From positions 62,001-126,000 of the forward strand of contig JAYPWI010000005.1 in the NCBI GenBank assembly GCA_038135065.1: 64,000 nt of DNA, given 5' to 3'. The notes beneath the pieces were generated by a model. The model ran no database searches, was not told the origin of the DNA, and worked only from the letters and a program-made list of their open reading frames with translations. This stretch comes from JAYPWI01 sp038135065 (GTDB taxonomy: Bacteria; Actinomycetota; Acidimicrobiia; Acidimicrobiales; Poriferisodalaceae). The position numbers and the translations under genes were made by a program. Shown here piece by piece: positions 17,159 through 26,075 of this stretch. How positions within the stretch are numbered: the first letter of the stretch is position 1; each line of letters opens with the position of its first letter.

Positions 17159-17656
17159 TCAGGGACGCCATCGACGGCTGTCGATGACGCCAGTATCGAA
17201 CCCGGCCCGGTGGAGCCCACCGTGGAACCGGGCGTGTTCGATCTTGAGGCACCGGTCCATCACCACGTCGAGCCCCGCGTCGTTTGCCATCCGGGCGGCG
17301 TCAACACTCCAGAGACCCAGCTGGGCCCAGAAGACGGAAGCCCCCAACTCGATCACCTCGGCCGCCACCTCGGGCAGGTCCTCTGATCGCCGGAACACGT
17401 CGACGAGATCGGGTACGACCGGCAGATCGGCAAGCGTGGGGTAACACGGCTCGCCCAGGATCTCGTCGACCGTCGGATTCACGAAATACACGTCGAACGA
17501 AGCGCTCGAACTCAGGAGGTAGGTCGCCACGAAATTGCTCGGTCGGGCCGGGTTGGCAGACACCCCCACCATGGCCACCGAGCGGGTTCGTTCCAGTATG
17601 GCCAGGCGGTCCCCGGCCGAGGGCTCGGACCACCCCGGTACCGGATCGTGGGTCAT
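17159..17656 (-). CDS. CoA-binding domain protein (YccU-like)
   Basis: The 165-residue protein is a single Rossmann-like CoA-binding domain. SVAMVGVSANPARPSNFVATYL (glycine loop) is near residue 26, then YFVNPTVDEILGEPCYPTLADLP near 57, VDVFRRSEDLPEVAAEVIELG near 84, and ASVFWAQLGL. Members bind CoA or a nucleotide, but the physiological role is unclear. The start at the ATG at 17656 lies two bases beyond the stop of metY, so the two are translationally linked. MetY followed by a YccU-like protein is a combination seen in other bacteria. Confidence 0.87.
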   Translation of the reverse strand: MTHDPVPGWSEPSAGDRLAILERTRSVAMVGVSANPARPSNFVATYLLSSSASFDVYFVNPTVDEILGEPCYPTLADLPVVPDLVDVFRRSEDLPEVAAEVIELGASVFWAQLGLWSVDAARMANDAGLDVVMDRCLKIEHARFHGGLHRAGFDTGVIDSRRWRP

Positions 17657-17658
17657 GG

Positions 17659-18948
17659 TCACAGCTGTACCGCCTTGTCGAGTGCCTGGTCGAGGTCCCA
17701 CACGATGTCGTCGAGATCCTCGAGGCCGACCGAGAGTCGGATCATGTCGGGGGTCACCCCACCAGCCTGGAGCGCCTCGTCGGAGAGTTGCTGATGGGTG
17801 GTGGATGCCGGATGGATGACCAGGGTTCGGGCATCTCCCACGTTTGCAAGATGGGACACCATCTGCAGCGACTCGATGAATCGCGCACCGGCCTGTCGCC
17901 CTCCCCGGACCCCGAAGGTGAAGATGGCTCCCGGCCCCTTCGGCATGTACCGCTCGGCGAGGGCGTGGTAGGGCGATGAGGGGAGACCCGCGTATCTCAC
18001 CCAGCTGACCGCCGGGTGGGCTTCGAGGTGGCTGGCCACGGCCTGGGCGTTTGCCACGTGGGCGTCCATCCGCAGCGGCAAGGTCTCGAGACCCTGCAAC
18101 AACAGAAAAGCGTTCATCGGCGACATGGCAGCGCCGATGTCCCGTAACTGCTCCACCCGCAACTTGGTACAGAACGCGTACTCTCCGAAGTTCTCCCAGA
18201 ACCGCAACCCGTTGTAGCTCGCAACCGGCTCCGTCATGTGAGGGAAGCGGCCACTCCCCCAGTCGAATCGACCTGACTCAGAGACGACACCGCCGATGGA
18301 ATTGCCGTGCCCACCCATGAACTTCGTCGCCGAATGCACCACGATGTCGGCGCCATGGTCCATCGGCCGACACAGGTAGGGGGTCGCGAACGTTGCATCC
18401 ACGACGAGGGGGAGATCGCGGGAGTGAGCTACCCCTGCCAGGCCGGTTAGGTCGGGCACGGACCCGCTCGGATTCCCCACGATCTCCGTGTAGACGAAGC
18501 GGGTACGGTCGTCGATTGCGGCAGCCACCGCATCGAGGTCGTCACCATCCACGAAGCGGGCCTTCACACCGAACCGTCCCATGGTCACGTCGAACAGGGT
18601 GTGGGTACCGCCGTACAGGGCGGACGAGGTGACCAGGTTGTCGCCTGACTCGGTGAGGGCGGCTGCCGTGAGAAATTCAGCCGACATCCCAGAGGCGGTC
18701 GCTACCGAACCGATCGCCCCTTCGAGGCTGGCCACTCGCTCCTCGAATGCATTGACCGTCGGGTTCGAGATGCGGGTGTAGATGGTGCCGTACTTCTGCA
18801 GGGCGAACTGGTCGGCGGCGTCGGCGGTGTCCTCGAAGACGAAGCTCGTCGACTGGTAGATGGGCACGGCCCTCGAACCGGTCGTGGGATCAGGCCGTCC
18901 GCCCGCGTGGAGGGCTCGTGTCCGAAAGCCCCAGTCTCGGTCTGTCAC
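17659..18948 (-). CDS. metY: O-acetylhomoserine aminocarboxypropyltransferase (sulfhydrylase)
   Basis: This PLP enzyme makes homocysteine (or methionine) from O-acetylhomoserine and sulfide or methanethiol. The 429-residue protein shows the Cys/Met-metabolism fold. YGTIYTRISNPTVNAFEERVASLEGA is near residue 53, YGGTHTLF near 112, VVDATFATPYLCRP near 182, and the PLP lysine in HSATKFMGGHG near 206. HPASTTHQQLS and RLSVGLED occur toward the C-terminus. The start at GTG 18948 is preferred because TACACT ends seven bases upstream, giving a leaderless transcript. The reading could extend to 18990 but would cross the promoter. No SAM riboswitch is present. Confidence 0.93.
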   Translation of the reverse strand: MTDRDWGFRTRALHAGGRPDPTTGSRAVPIYQSTSFVFEDTADAADQFALQKYGTIYTRISNPTVNAFEERVASLEGAIGSVATASGMSAEFLTAAALTESGDNLVTSSALYGGTHTLFDVTMGRFGVKARFVDGDDLDAVAAAIDDRTRFVYTEIVGNPSGSVPDLTGLAGVAHSRDLPLVVDATFATPYLCRPMDHGADIVVHSATKFMGGHGNSIGGVVSESGRFDWGSGRFPHMTEPVASYNGLRFWENFGEYAFCTKLRVEQLRDIGAAMSPMNAFLLLQGLETLPLRMDAHVANAQAVASHLEAHPAVSWVRYAGLPSSPYHALAERYMPKGPGAIFTFGVRGGRQAGARFIESLQMVSHLANVGDARTLVIHPASTTHQQLSDEALQAGGVTPDMIRLSVGLEDLDDIVWDLDQALDKAVQL

Positions 18949-18955
18949 GAGGTCG

Positions 18956-18961
18956 AGTGTA
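18956..18961 (-). promoter_or_regulatory. Leaderless -10 box TACACT for metY
   Basis: On the minus strand TACACT is separated from the GTG at 18948 by seven bases, so the transcript would begin at the start codon. Confidence 0.5.
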
Positions 18962-18996
18962 GGAGCAACCCCGGGGGCCAGGGCACCCAACCCGAG

Positions 18997-19215
18997 TCAG
19001 AGGGCTACGAGCACCCGGAGGGGTCCGTCCAGCCCTGCGCTGCCGCAGCACCAGCATTCGTCGCCCTCGCTGCCGTACCAGGTGACTTCGCACCCCACAC
19101 ACGCCCGGGCAATGAGTCCCGGTGGCTCTGGCTCGAGCACTGGGGCAGGCGCTGCGGCGGGGAGCCTGAATTGCTCCGCCCCTCGTGCTGCGGGAGCAAG
19201 ACTGCGGGTGACCAT
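18997..19215 (-). CDS. Small zinc-ribbon protein, unknown function
   Basis: The 72-residue product has a proline- and alanine-rich N-half and one compact cysteine cluster, CVGC followed 11 residues later by CWCCG, the pattern of a rubredoxin-type zinc ribbon. The region has the codon bias of a real gene only in this frame. The start is taken at the ATG at 19215; an ATG at 19245 would add ten residues. Function is unknown. It lies upstream of metY in the same direction, 48 bases away, with metY's own promoter between. Confidence 0.55.
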   Translation of the reverse strand: MVTRSLAPAARGAEQFRLPAAAPAPVLEPEPPGLIARACVGCEVTWYGSEGDECWCCGSAGLDGPLRVLVAL

Positions 19216-19300
19216 GGTGGGTTGGTCGACTGGCAGCAGGCGCACCTGCGCGTTTCGCCCCCGACTTGCAACAGGTGTGCGGCCCGTCGAACCGACCGCT

Positions 19301-19306
19301 TAGGGT
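19301..19306 (+). promoter_or_regulatory. Leaderless -10 box TAGGGT for the SGNH hydrolase
   Basis: TAGGGT is seven bases before the ATG at 19314 and no Shine-Dalgarno sequence is present, consistent with transcription starting at the start codon. Confidence 0.5.
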
Positions 19307-19313
19307 CGCACCC

Positions 19314-20966
19314 ATGCTCCCACGGGTCCGAACCCGCCTACTTCGGGTCTTCGCCGCCATGACGCTGGTCGCCGGCGTCAGCATCGTGGGCGCCGGGCCG
19401 GGCAGCGCAGCGGGAAGTCCGGTAAGGATCATGCCGATCGGTGATTCCATCACCGAAGCAAAAATCGGCTCACCTGGTGTACCCAGCTACCGCAAGTATC
19501 TCTGGGACAGTCTCACCTCCAGCGGGTTCGAGGTGGACTTCGTCGGATCCCGCAACGGCGTCGCAGCGCTCAACGCGCTGTACCAGACTGACCCCGGTGG
19601 GTCCTGGGACAAAGACCACGAGGGGCACTGGGGTTGGCGGGCCGACCAGATCATCAATGGGAACCATGCCGGACACGGCAAGCTCTCGGAGTGGTTGACC
19701 GCTCAGCAACCAGACGTTCTCTTGGTCCACCTCGGCACCAACGACATCTACCAGGACCAGTCACAGGCATCGACGCTCGCCGAGATCAACGAGATCATCA
19801 CCATTGCCCGAGCGCAGAACCCTGCGATCACCATCTATCTGGCAACGCTCATCGACCTGACCGTCGAACCCGATCAGCAGGCCGAGATCGACTCGTTCAA
19901 TGCTGAGTTGCCGTCGATCGTCGCAGCGCGCGACACGGCCCAGAGCCCGATCGTGTTGGTCGACGTCGCCGCTGGCTACCAGTCGAGCTGGAACTACGAC
20001 AATGTCCACCCGAACACCAGCGGGCAGGAGCACATTGCCAGCAAGTTCGCAGCAGCCCTGGCAACCCAACTGTCTCCGCCAACAACGACGACAACGACGA
20101 CAACGACGACAACTACGACAACAACTACGACCACCACCGCACCACCCACCACGATCGTGGAACCCGACCCGCCTGGTGGAAGCGTCATCTCGTGTGAAGA
20201 GGGGGGCTACCTGTTGGGAGAGCGCGACGGTGACGTCTGGGATTTCGGCGCAACCTCGATATCGACCACTCCAACCGCTGCGGGTCTTGTCGATCTCGCG
20301 GCCGACCCCACCAGCTGTGGCTTCTGGACTCTCCACGCAGATGGCGAAGTGCTCGCCCACCACGGCGCCCCGTCCCTTGGCACGCTCACCTCGACCCAGC
20401 TGCGCCCCGATGAGGTGTGGAGCGCGATTGCGGCGTCTCCCACTGGGGGTGGCCTCTGGGCATTCTCGTCCCATGGGCGAGTAGAGACCCTCGGGGACGC
20501 AACCCGTCACCGGGGCTCAGGCCTGGAGGACCTCCTGTCGCTACAACTGTCCGGACCCGTTCTCGATGCTGCGGTCACCCCTGATGGTGGCGGCTACCTC
20601 ATGCTGGGCAGCGACGGCGGCATCTTCGTGTTCGGCAATGCATCCTTCGAGGGCAGCCTCCCGGGTCTGGGCGTCGCCCTCAACCAACCTGCTGTTGGTT
20701 TGGTACCCGACCCCGACGGCACCGGGTACTGGATCGTGGCCGCCGACGGAGGTGCCTTCGCCTTCGGCGCCCCGTACCGGGGTTCGTTGCCAGGGCTCGG
20801 CGTCTGGCCGAACCAACCGATCGTCGGCATGGTGCCCTACGGCGATGGGTACCTTCAGTTGGCCGCCGATGGTGGGGTGTTCGTCTTCTCCGACCGCCCG
20901 TTCCTGGGTTCACTCGGGGGCGCGCCGCCGGACGCTCCCGTCGTCGCCGTCAGCCCCCGCGGCTGA
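19314..20966 (+). CDS. Secreted SGNH/GDSL hydrolase with poly-Thr linker and C-terminal GYW..DG repeats
   Basis: The 550-residue protein has a signal peptide ending near GSAA. It is followed by an SGNH esterase domain with MPIGDSITE (nucleophile Ser, block I), HLGTNDIY (block III) and DNVHPNTSG (catalytic Asp/His, block V), about residues 40-250. A 19-threonine linker (near 257-275) joins it to about six repeats of a GYW-V-DGG-FxFG type, for example GTGYWIVAADGGAFAFG and GDGYLQLAADGGVFVFS. Such repeats are known from large secreted acidimicrobial proteins and probably form a propeller or cell-wall module. The esterase may deacetylate a carbohydrate; the substrate is unknown. Its last 17 bases overlap the convergent molybdoenzyme gene. 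Confidence 0.88.
   Translation: MLPRVRTRLLRVFAAMTLVAGVSIVGAGPGSAAGSPVRIMPIGDSITEAKIGSPGVPSYRKYLWDSLTSSGFEVDFVGSRNGVAALNALYQTDPGGSWDKDHEGHWGWRADQIINGNHAGHGKLSEWLTAQQPDVLLVHLGTNDIYQDQSQASTLAEINEIITIARAQNPAITIYLATLIDLTVEPDQQAEIDSFNAELPSIVAARDTAQSPIVLVDVAAGYQSSWNYDNVHPNTSGQEHIASKFAAALATQLSPPTTTTTTTTTTTTTTTTTTTAPPTTIVEPDPPGGSVISCEEGGYLLGERDGDVWDFGATSISTTPTAAGLVDLAADPTSCGFWTLHADGEVLAHHGAPSLGTLTSTQLRPDEVWSAIAASPTGGGLWAFSSHGRVETLGDATRHRGSGLEDLLSLQLSGPVLDAAVTPDGGGYLMLGSDGGIFVFGNASFEGSLPGLGVALNQPAVGLVPDPDGTGYWIVAADGGAFAFGAPYRGSLPGLGVWPNQPIVGMVPYGDGYLQLAADGGVFVFSDRPFLGSLGGAPPDAPVVAVSPRG
20082..20138 (+). repeat. Nineteen-threonine codon tract (linker of the SGNH hydrolase)
   Basis: Fifty-seven bases of ACA/ACG/ACT/ACC codons, starting as three ACA-ACG-ACG units, encode 19 threonines between the esterase and the repeat domain. 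Such tracts are typical glycosylated linkers and are prone to length change by slippage. Confidence 0.9.
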
Positions 20967-23259
20967 GCAGCGGTAACACCTCCGGCGGGTCGTACGCCTC
21001 GACCCGGGGCGCCTCGCCCTCGAAGCGCTCCACGTCGACGAGGCAGGTGTGCGCAGAGGGCCCCTGAGCCAGCCGCGAAGTGCCGACGTCCGCGGTGAGC
21101 ACGTTGGGGTTGCCGGCGCGACACATACCCGTCTCGTCGGGGTCGTACCACGCTCCGGTCGAGAGCTGCACGACCTCGGGCATCAGTCCGTCGTCGATCA
21201 CCGCCCCCGCCAGACACGCGCCGCGCTCGTTGAACAGCCGTACGACGTCACCGTCTGCGATCCCCCGCTCGGCCGCGGCGCGGGGGTGGATGCGAACGGG
21301 CTCCCGGCCCGCCACCTTGGTAGCCCGGCTCACCCGGCCGTGGTCGTATTGGCTGTGGAGGCGGGACGCAGGTTGGTTGGACACGAGATGGAGCGGAAAC
21401 TGGTCGGCCTTGGCGCCCCCGAGCCGTTCGAACGGCTCGATCCACGCCGGGTGCCCGGGACAGTCGTCGTAGCCGTAGTTGGCCACCGTCTCGGAGAACA
21501 ATTCGATGCGACCGCTTGGGGTCGGCAGCGGGCTGCCCTGTGGGTCAGCTCGGAACTGTTCGAGGAAAACCTGACGGTTGGCCCCCATGGGAGCCATTCC
21601 CTCGTGGAGGAGATACCCCGTCTCCCTGACCGCGGCATAGGTCGGAGCATTCGGGTGCTCGGCCCGATAGATGTCGTACAGGGTGGCCACCCACTCATCG
21701 GCTGAGCGTCCCTCGGTGAATGTGTCACCGAACCCCAGCCGGCCGGCGAGTTCGCCCAGGATCCAGTAGTCGTCCCGGGCCCCCAGTGGCGGGTCGACCG
21801 CTCGGACCGCAGCCACCAGCATGGTCTCCTGACCGGCGAGGTCGTCACGCTCCAGCGGGGTCGTGGAGGGAAACACGATGTCGGCCCGCCGGGCCACCGG
21901 GGTCCAGAAGGGTTCATGCACGACGACGGTGTCAACCCCCTGCCAGGCCCGGCTCAGGCGATTGAGGTCCTGGTGGTGATGGAACGGGTTGCCTCCGGCC
22001 CAATAGATCATCCGAATGTCGGGGAACGTGCCCTCGGCGCCGTCGAAGTCGAAGCGCTGACCGGCTCCCTCGAGAAGTTCGGTGATGCGGGAGACCGAGA
22101 TCACACAGCTGTCGTCAGGTCGACGCGGCAACGGCACGCCGGGTACCCGCGCTCGACGCTGGCCGGAACCCACATTCCCCTGGGCCCCGAACGGGTAGGC
22201 GACACCGCCACCCGGCAGACCGATCTGGCCGAGCGCAGCAGCTAGAGCGAAGATCGCCCAGTAGCTCTGCTCGCCGTGGTGGGCGCGCTGCAAGGACAAC
22301 GACAGGTTCAGCAGGGTTCTGCAGGACGCGAGTTCGTGCGCCAGGTCGATCACAGCGCTGGTCTCGATGCCACAGATGTCGGCCGCCCACGCGGCTGAGC
22401 GCACGACCCCGTCGGATCCCTCGAGATAGGCGGCCAGCACCTCCCATCCCGCGCAGTGGGTCGTGAGGAAGCCCTCGTCAGCCAGACCATCGACGACGAG
22501 GGTGTGGATCAAGCCAAGCATGAGCGCCACGTCGGTTCCCGGCCGAATGGGCATCCAGCGCGGCGAGAGTGCTGGGTCGATGTCATCGCGGAGCGGGGAG
22601 ATGTTCAGAAAACGGGTTCCCCGTTCGGCAGCTCGCCGCATCCACTCGCCCGTGTGATGGGGACCCTGTCCTCCGAACGTCACCTGGGTGTTGCTGGAAC
22701 GCATCCCACCGAAGCTGACCATCAGCTCGGTGTGCTCGGCTATCACCGACCACGAGGTCTGCTCTGCGATCCCCTGGTGATACCCCATACCGATGATGTA
22801 CGGGACCACGGTTTCCGCAGCCGATGCCGAGTACGTGCCTCGCACGTCCGTGTACCCGCCGAACATCCGCAGGAAGCGATGCACCTGGGTACCCGGGTAA
22901 TGGAAACGCCCTGAGGACCCCCATCCGTAGCTGCCACCGAACACCGACGTGTGACCGAAACGGTCTCGGACCCGAGTCAGCTCCCCGGCCACCAAGTCGA
23001 GCGCATGATCCCACTCGACCTCCACGAACGGCTCCGACCCCCGCGCCTCGGGGCGAGTCCCCGGTCCTCCCTCGAGCCATGAGCGACGAACCGCAGGGCG
23101 ACCGACGCGCAGTGCGGTGTGGTCCACCAGCGTCTCGGCGAAACGAGCGGGCGCAGGGTCGAGGTCGTGGCCAGCCACCTCGACAACGACGCCGTCACGG
23201 GTCCGAACCTGCAAGGGACCGAAGTGGGTTCCCAAATGGGTCGTTGCGCCATCCCCCAC
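20950..23259 (-). CDS. BisC/TorZ-type molybdopterin oxidoreductase
   Basis: Members reduce S- or N-oxides (biotin sulfoxide, DMSO, TMAO) with a bis-MGD molybdenum cofactor. The 769-residue protein has SVFGGSYGWGSSGRFH near residue 109, holding the serine that ligates molybdenum. LMVSFGGMRSSNTQ, DDIDPALSPRWMPIRPGTDVAL, WAGGNPFHHHQDLNRL and VFPSTTPLERDDL are cofactor-binding and family blocks. The C-terminal dinucleotide-binding domain follows (SNQPASRLHSQYDHG). There is no N-terminal [4Fe-4S] cysteine motif and no obvious twin-arginine signal, as in cytoplasmic BisC. The GTG at 23259 is chosen because GGAGGG lies eight bases upstream; ATG at 23334 is the alternative. No redox partner gene adjoins. 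Confidence 0.9.
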   Translation of the reverse strand: MGDGATTHLGTHFGPLQVRTRDGVVVEVAGHDLDPAPARFAETLVDHTALRVGRPAVRRSWLEGGPGTRPEARGSEPFVEVEWDHALDLVAGELTRVRDRFGHTSVFGGSYGWGSSGRFHYPGTQVHRFLRMFGGYTDVRGTYSASAAETVVPYIIGMGYHQGIAEQTSWSVIAEHTELMVSFGGMRSSNTQVTFGGQGPHHTGEWMRRAAERGTRFLNISPLRDDIDPALSPRWMPIRPGTDVALMLGLIHTLVVDGLADEGFLTTHCAGWEVLAAYLEGSDGVVRSAAWAADICGIETSAVIDLAHELASCRTLLNLSLSLQRAHHGEQSYWAIFALAAALGQIGLPGGGVAYPFGAQGNVGSGQRRARVPGVPLPRRPDDSCVISVSRITELLEGAGQRFDFDGAEGTFPDIRMIYWAGGNPFHHHQDLNRLSRAWQGVDTVVVHEPFWTPVARRADIVFPSTTPLERDDLAGQETMLVAAVRAVDPPLGARDDYWILGELAGRLGFGDTFTEGRSADEWVATLYDIYRAEHPNAPTYAAVRETGYLLHEGMAPMGANRQVFLEQFRADPQGSPLPTPSGRIELFSETVANYGYDDCPGHPAWIEPFERLGGAKADQFPLHLVSNQPASRLHSQYDHGRVSRATKVAGREPVRIHPRAAAERGIADGDVVRLFNERGACLAGAVIDDGLMPEVVQLSTGAWYDPDETGMCRAGNPNVLTADVGTSRLAQGPSAHTCLVDVERFEGEAPRVEAYDPPEVLPLLSRGG

Positions 23260-23411
23260 GTCGTGCTCCCTCCGTCGCCTCTCGGCCAGTGATCTTGGCA
23301 CGAAGCGACGGCCACCTCCCACAACGACCCGCATGGCCCCCTCGAGTCCGCCAGGACGAGACCATCTCCGCCTCATGGCCGGAGGTGGACCGCCGATGGA
23401 GGACGATGACC

Positions 23412-24547
23412 ATGGCCGCATCTGCGCCGAGCACACCGACCGACCTCGACTGGCTCGCCGATGCCTTGTGGCCGCAGGCGACTCCGCAGATCGCTCACGG
23501 CCACCGGTCCAGCGGCCTGCGCTTCGTTGCCAACCCACATCGCGCGCGGCCACGACTGCTGGTGCCCGCGGATTCACCTCGGGCCGCGGCCCAGAGCGTG
23601 CGGCGGTACCACGATGGGGCCTCCCCCGCTCACAGGTTGAAGATGGGATTCACCGAAGCAGCCCTTCGGGTCGGGGGCGCCCGATTCCTCCGCTCCCGTC
23701 GGATCACCATCGAACCTGGACCCGGCCCCGGGTTGGTCGACCTCCTCGCCGACCGGCTCGAACGCCCTATTGCCCGCTTCGCTGTCACCCTGGGGCCGCC
23801 CAGACCCAACCGCAAACCCGTCCTGCAGTTGTTCGACGAGCGTGGTTCGACGATTGGCTTCGCAAAGGTATCGGTGGATCCCTTCACCGACGAGCTGGTG
23901 AGAAGGGAGAGCACCTGGCTCGAGTTGGCTCATCGGCATCGCGATCCCGCCCTCCGGGTACCGGCCGTTGTGTGGTCGGGCGAGATCGGAGACCAGTTCG
24001 TGTCCGTCGTCGCCCCAACATGGGCACGGCGCCGTCCGCCCTCAGACCCGTCGCCACCCCCCGCACTGCTCAGCGCCATTCACCGCATCAGCACCCCGGT
24101 GAGCGCCCCGGCCCTGGCGTCGGCCCCTGCACGGGCGCTCCTCAGCCTGTCTGACGGGCGCGCCGAGGAGGCTGTCGGATTGCTGAGCATCCCTGACGGC
24201 CACCGCTCGGCACTCGGCGCATGGCACGGCGACCTGACCCCGTGGAACCTCCTGTCCTCGACTGGGAAAGCGCTGAATCCGGACACCCCTTGGGGGCAGA
24301 CCTGCTGCATCATCTCGTCGCAGTCGGCATGGAACTCCGCGGCCGCACACCGGCCGACGCGCTGACCGCTGCCGTGGCGGCCTGGCCGTCAGCCGCCTCC
24401 GGTCTCGGGCTCGGCGAGATCGACCAACGAGTGGTCGAACAAGTCCTCGCCCTCGAATACGTGCGCCGCGATCTGGCCCTGGAAGCCGCAGACCGGCCGG
24501 TCAGCGGCCTCGGCGCTGCCGCCATCGCAAGGCTCCGCAGTGGCTGA
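23412..24547 (+). pseudogene. APH-fold (aminoglycoside phosphotransferase-like) kinase with a frameshift
   Basis: The first frame gives about 280 residues of an APH-like kinase up to the catalytic-loop block WHGDLTPWNLL (about 24223-24255), then loses similarity and stops at 24365. The next frame resumes with VLDWESAESGHPLGADLLHHL (the metal-binding DWE block) and runs as a good helical C-lobe to 24547. HGDxxPWN and DWE normally lie some 10-14 residues apart in one frame; here they are adjacent and out of phase, pointing to a short deletion near 24250-24262. It could be a true mutation or an assembly error. The ATG at 23412 has GGAGG nine bases upstream. It overlaps the flippase start by eight bases, so it belongs to the polysaccharide locus. 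Confidence 0.75.
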
Positions 24548-26075
24548 GGCCACCCGACAGCGCACCCACCTGCGGGACAACCTGCTGGCTGGCTTGTCCG
24601 TCGGGGGTGGCGTGTGCGCCGGCTTTGCCATGGTCGCCCTGGTGGCCCACCAACGGGGGGCCGCCGTCGCCGGCGTCCTGTTCGGGGCGATCGGCCTGCA
24701 CAACATCGTCGCCACGGCAGGAAAGCTGGGAACCGAAACCACCTTCGTGTACTTCGGCGGCCGCCTACAAGGCACGTCGAAGGTGTCACGGCGGGCCCTG
24801 CGGCGGCTACTGACAATCGGCCTCGTGCCCGTCGTCGCCGTCTCGACAACCTGCGCTGTGGGCTTCGTGTTGTCCGCCGACTTCATCGCTGGCTTCCTCA
24901 TCGACCCTGCCAATCGGGAGGCCTACGCGTCGGCAATCCGGGTCCTGGCCCCGGCCATACCTGTGTGGGCCGTCACCCTTCCGTTGTTGGGCCTGACCCG
25001 CGGCCTGGGTGATGCCGCTCCCACAACGGTGGGCCTGCAGTTGGTCCAGCCGTTACAGCAGTTGCTGGCCGTCGGACTCTGCCTCGGCCTCGACGGCGGT
25101 ATGACGGCCTTGACGCTCGCCTGGACGGTTCCCCTGATCATCACGCTCGCCCATGCAGTGTGGGCGGTGGCGCGCGTGTGGCGGACCCTGCCGCCTCGGG
25201 ACCCGGGCGAGGGGCCACCGATGACCATCAGCCAGCGGGAGTTCTGGTCCCAGGCAGGACCTCGTGGGCTGGCCGGGACGCTGACCTCGGCCGTCGACCG
25301 ACTCGGGGTGGTACTCGTCGGCTCACTCGGCTCGGCGCAGTTGGCGGGTTGCTGGGCGGTTGTGACCCGGCTTCTCGGCATCACATCCCGCCTGGTGACC
25401 TCGATGTCGCATTCCCTGAACGCTCGACTCCCAGCGCTCCTCGCCGACGGCAAGGTCGACGCCGGCTTGGCCGCAACGCGTCAGGCGACCCGCTGGACCG
25501 CAGTACCCATGCTGCCCGTCCTCTCGGTGCTGGCGGTCTTTCCTGAGGCTGTGCTCGCCGTATTCGGCATGGCCGGGGTTGACAATGGCCCCGAAGCGCT
25601 GCGCCTGGCCACCCTCGCCGCGCTAGCCGGCGTGGTACTCGGGCATGCTGACAATCTCCTCCTGATGGCGGGTCGCAGCAGGACGGTTCTCTACGACACG
25701 ATCCCGGCCCTCGTCATCCTCGTCGTCGGCACATCGAGCCTGCTGGGGGTCTGGGGCCTCCTCGGTGCCGCAATTGCGTGGATCGGATCGGCCTGGACGT
25801 ATCGGCTGGCGGCCATGATCCAAGCACGGAACCTCCACGGTGGGTGGTTGATCGACCGGCCACTGGGCACCGAGGTCGCGCTGGTTGCGAGCAGTTCCCT
25901 CGCCATTGGGTGGTGCCTGCGCCTGATCAGCGGTTCATCGATCGTCGCAGCGGCCACTGCCGGCCTCATCGGTTCCCTTGGCGCGATGGCCCGTCTGCTG
26001 CTTCACCAACCTTCCGCGGTCGCCTCACCACCCCCACAACGGCAGGCGTCGGTCAGTGCACGCACGCATGGGTGA
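24540..26075 (+). CDS. Polysaccharide flippase (Wzx/MATE-like)
   Basis: The 511-residue protein has about 14 hydrophobic segments spread evenly along its length. A cytoplasmic linker near residues 215-235 separates two bundles, as in MOP/Wzx exporters that flip lipid-linked sugar repeat units across the membrane. Typical pieces are GLHNIVATAGKLGTETTFVYFGG near 57 and AGCWAVVTRLLGITSRLVTSMSHSLNARLPALL near 269. The assignment rests on topology and these motifs plus context: kinase upstream, Wzc/Wzy-like proteins downstream. The GTG start overlaps the preceding frame by eight bases and its end overlaps the GH16 gene by eight. Confidence 0.83.
   Translation: MAEATRQRTHLRDNLLAGLSVGGGVCAGFAMVALVAHQRGAAVAGVLFGAIGLHNIVATAGKLGTETTFVYFGGRLQGTSKVSRRALRRLLTIGLVPVVAVSTTCAVGFVLSADFIAGFLIDPANREAYASAIRVLAPAIPVWAVTLPLLGLTRGLGDAAPTTVGLQLVQPLQQLLAVGLCLGLDGGMTALTLAWTVPLIITLAHAVWAVARVWRTLPPRDPGEGPPMTISQREFWSQAGPRGLAGTLTSAVDRLGVVLVGSLGSAQLAGCWAVVTRLLGITSRLVTSMSHSLNARLPALLADGKVDAGLAATRQATRWTAVPMLPVLSVLAVFPEAVLAVFGMAGVDNGPEALRLATLAALAGVVLGHADNLLLMAGRSRTVLYDTIPALVILVVGTSSLLGVWGLLGAAIAWIGSAWTYRLAAMIQARNLHGGWLIDRPLGTEVALVASSSLAIGWCLRLISGSSIVAAATAGLIGSLGAMARLLLHQPSAVASPPPQRQASVSARTHG

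Noticed and set aside
18949..18996. A possible SAM or cobalamin riboswitch ahead of metY
   Set aside because: A -10 box lies seven bases from the start, leaving no leader RNA.
20082..20138. The ACA/ACG tract as a CRISPR-like or mobile repeat
   Set aside because: It is in frame, encodes only threonine and has no unique spacers.
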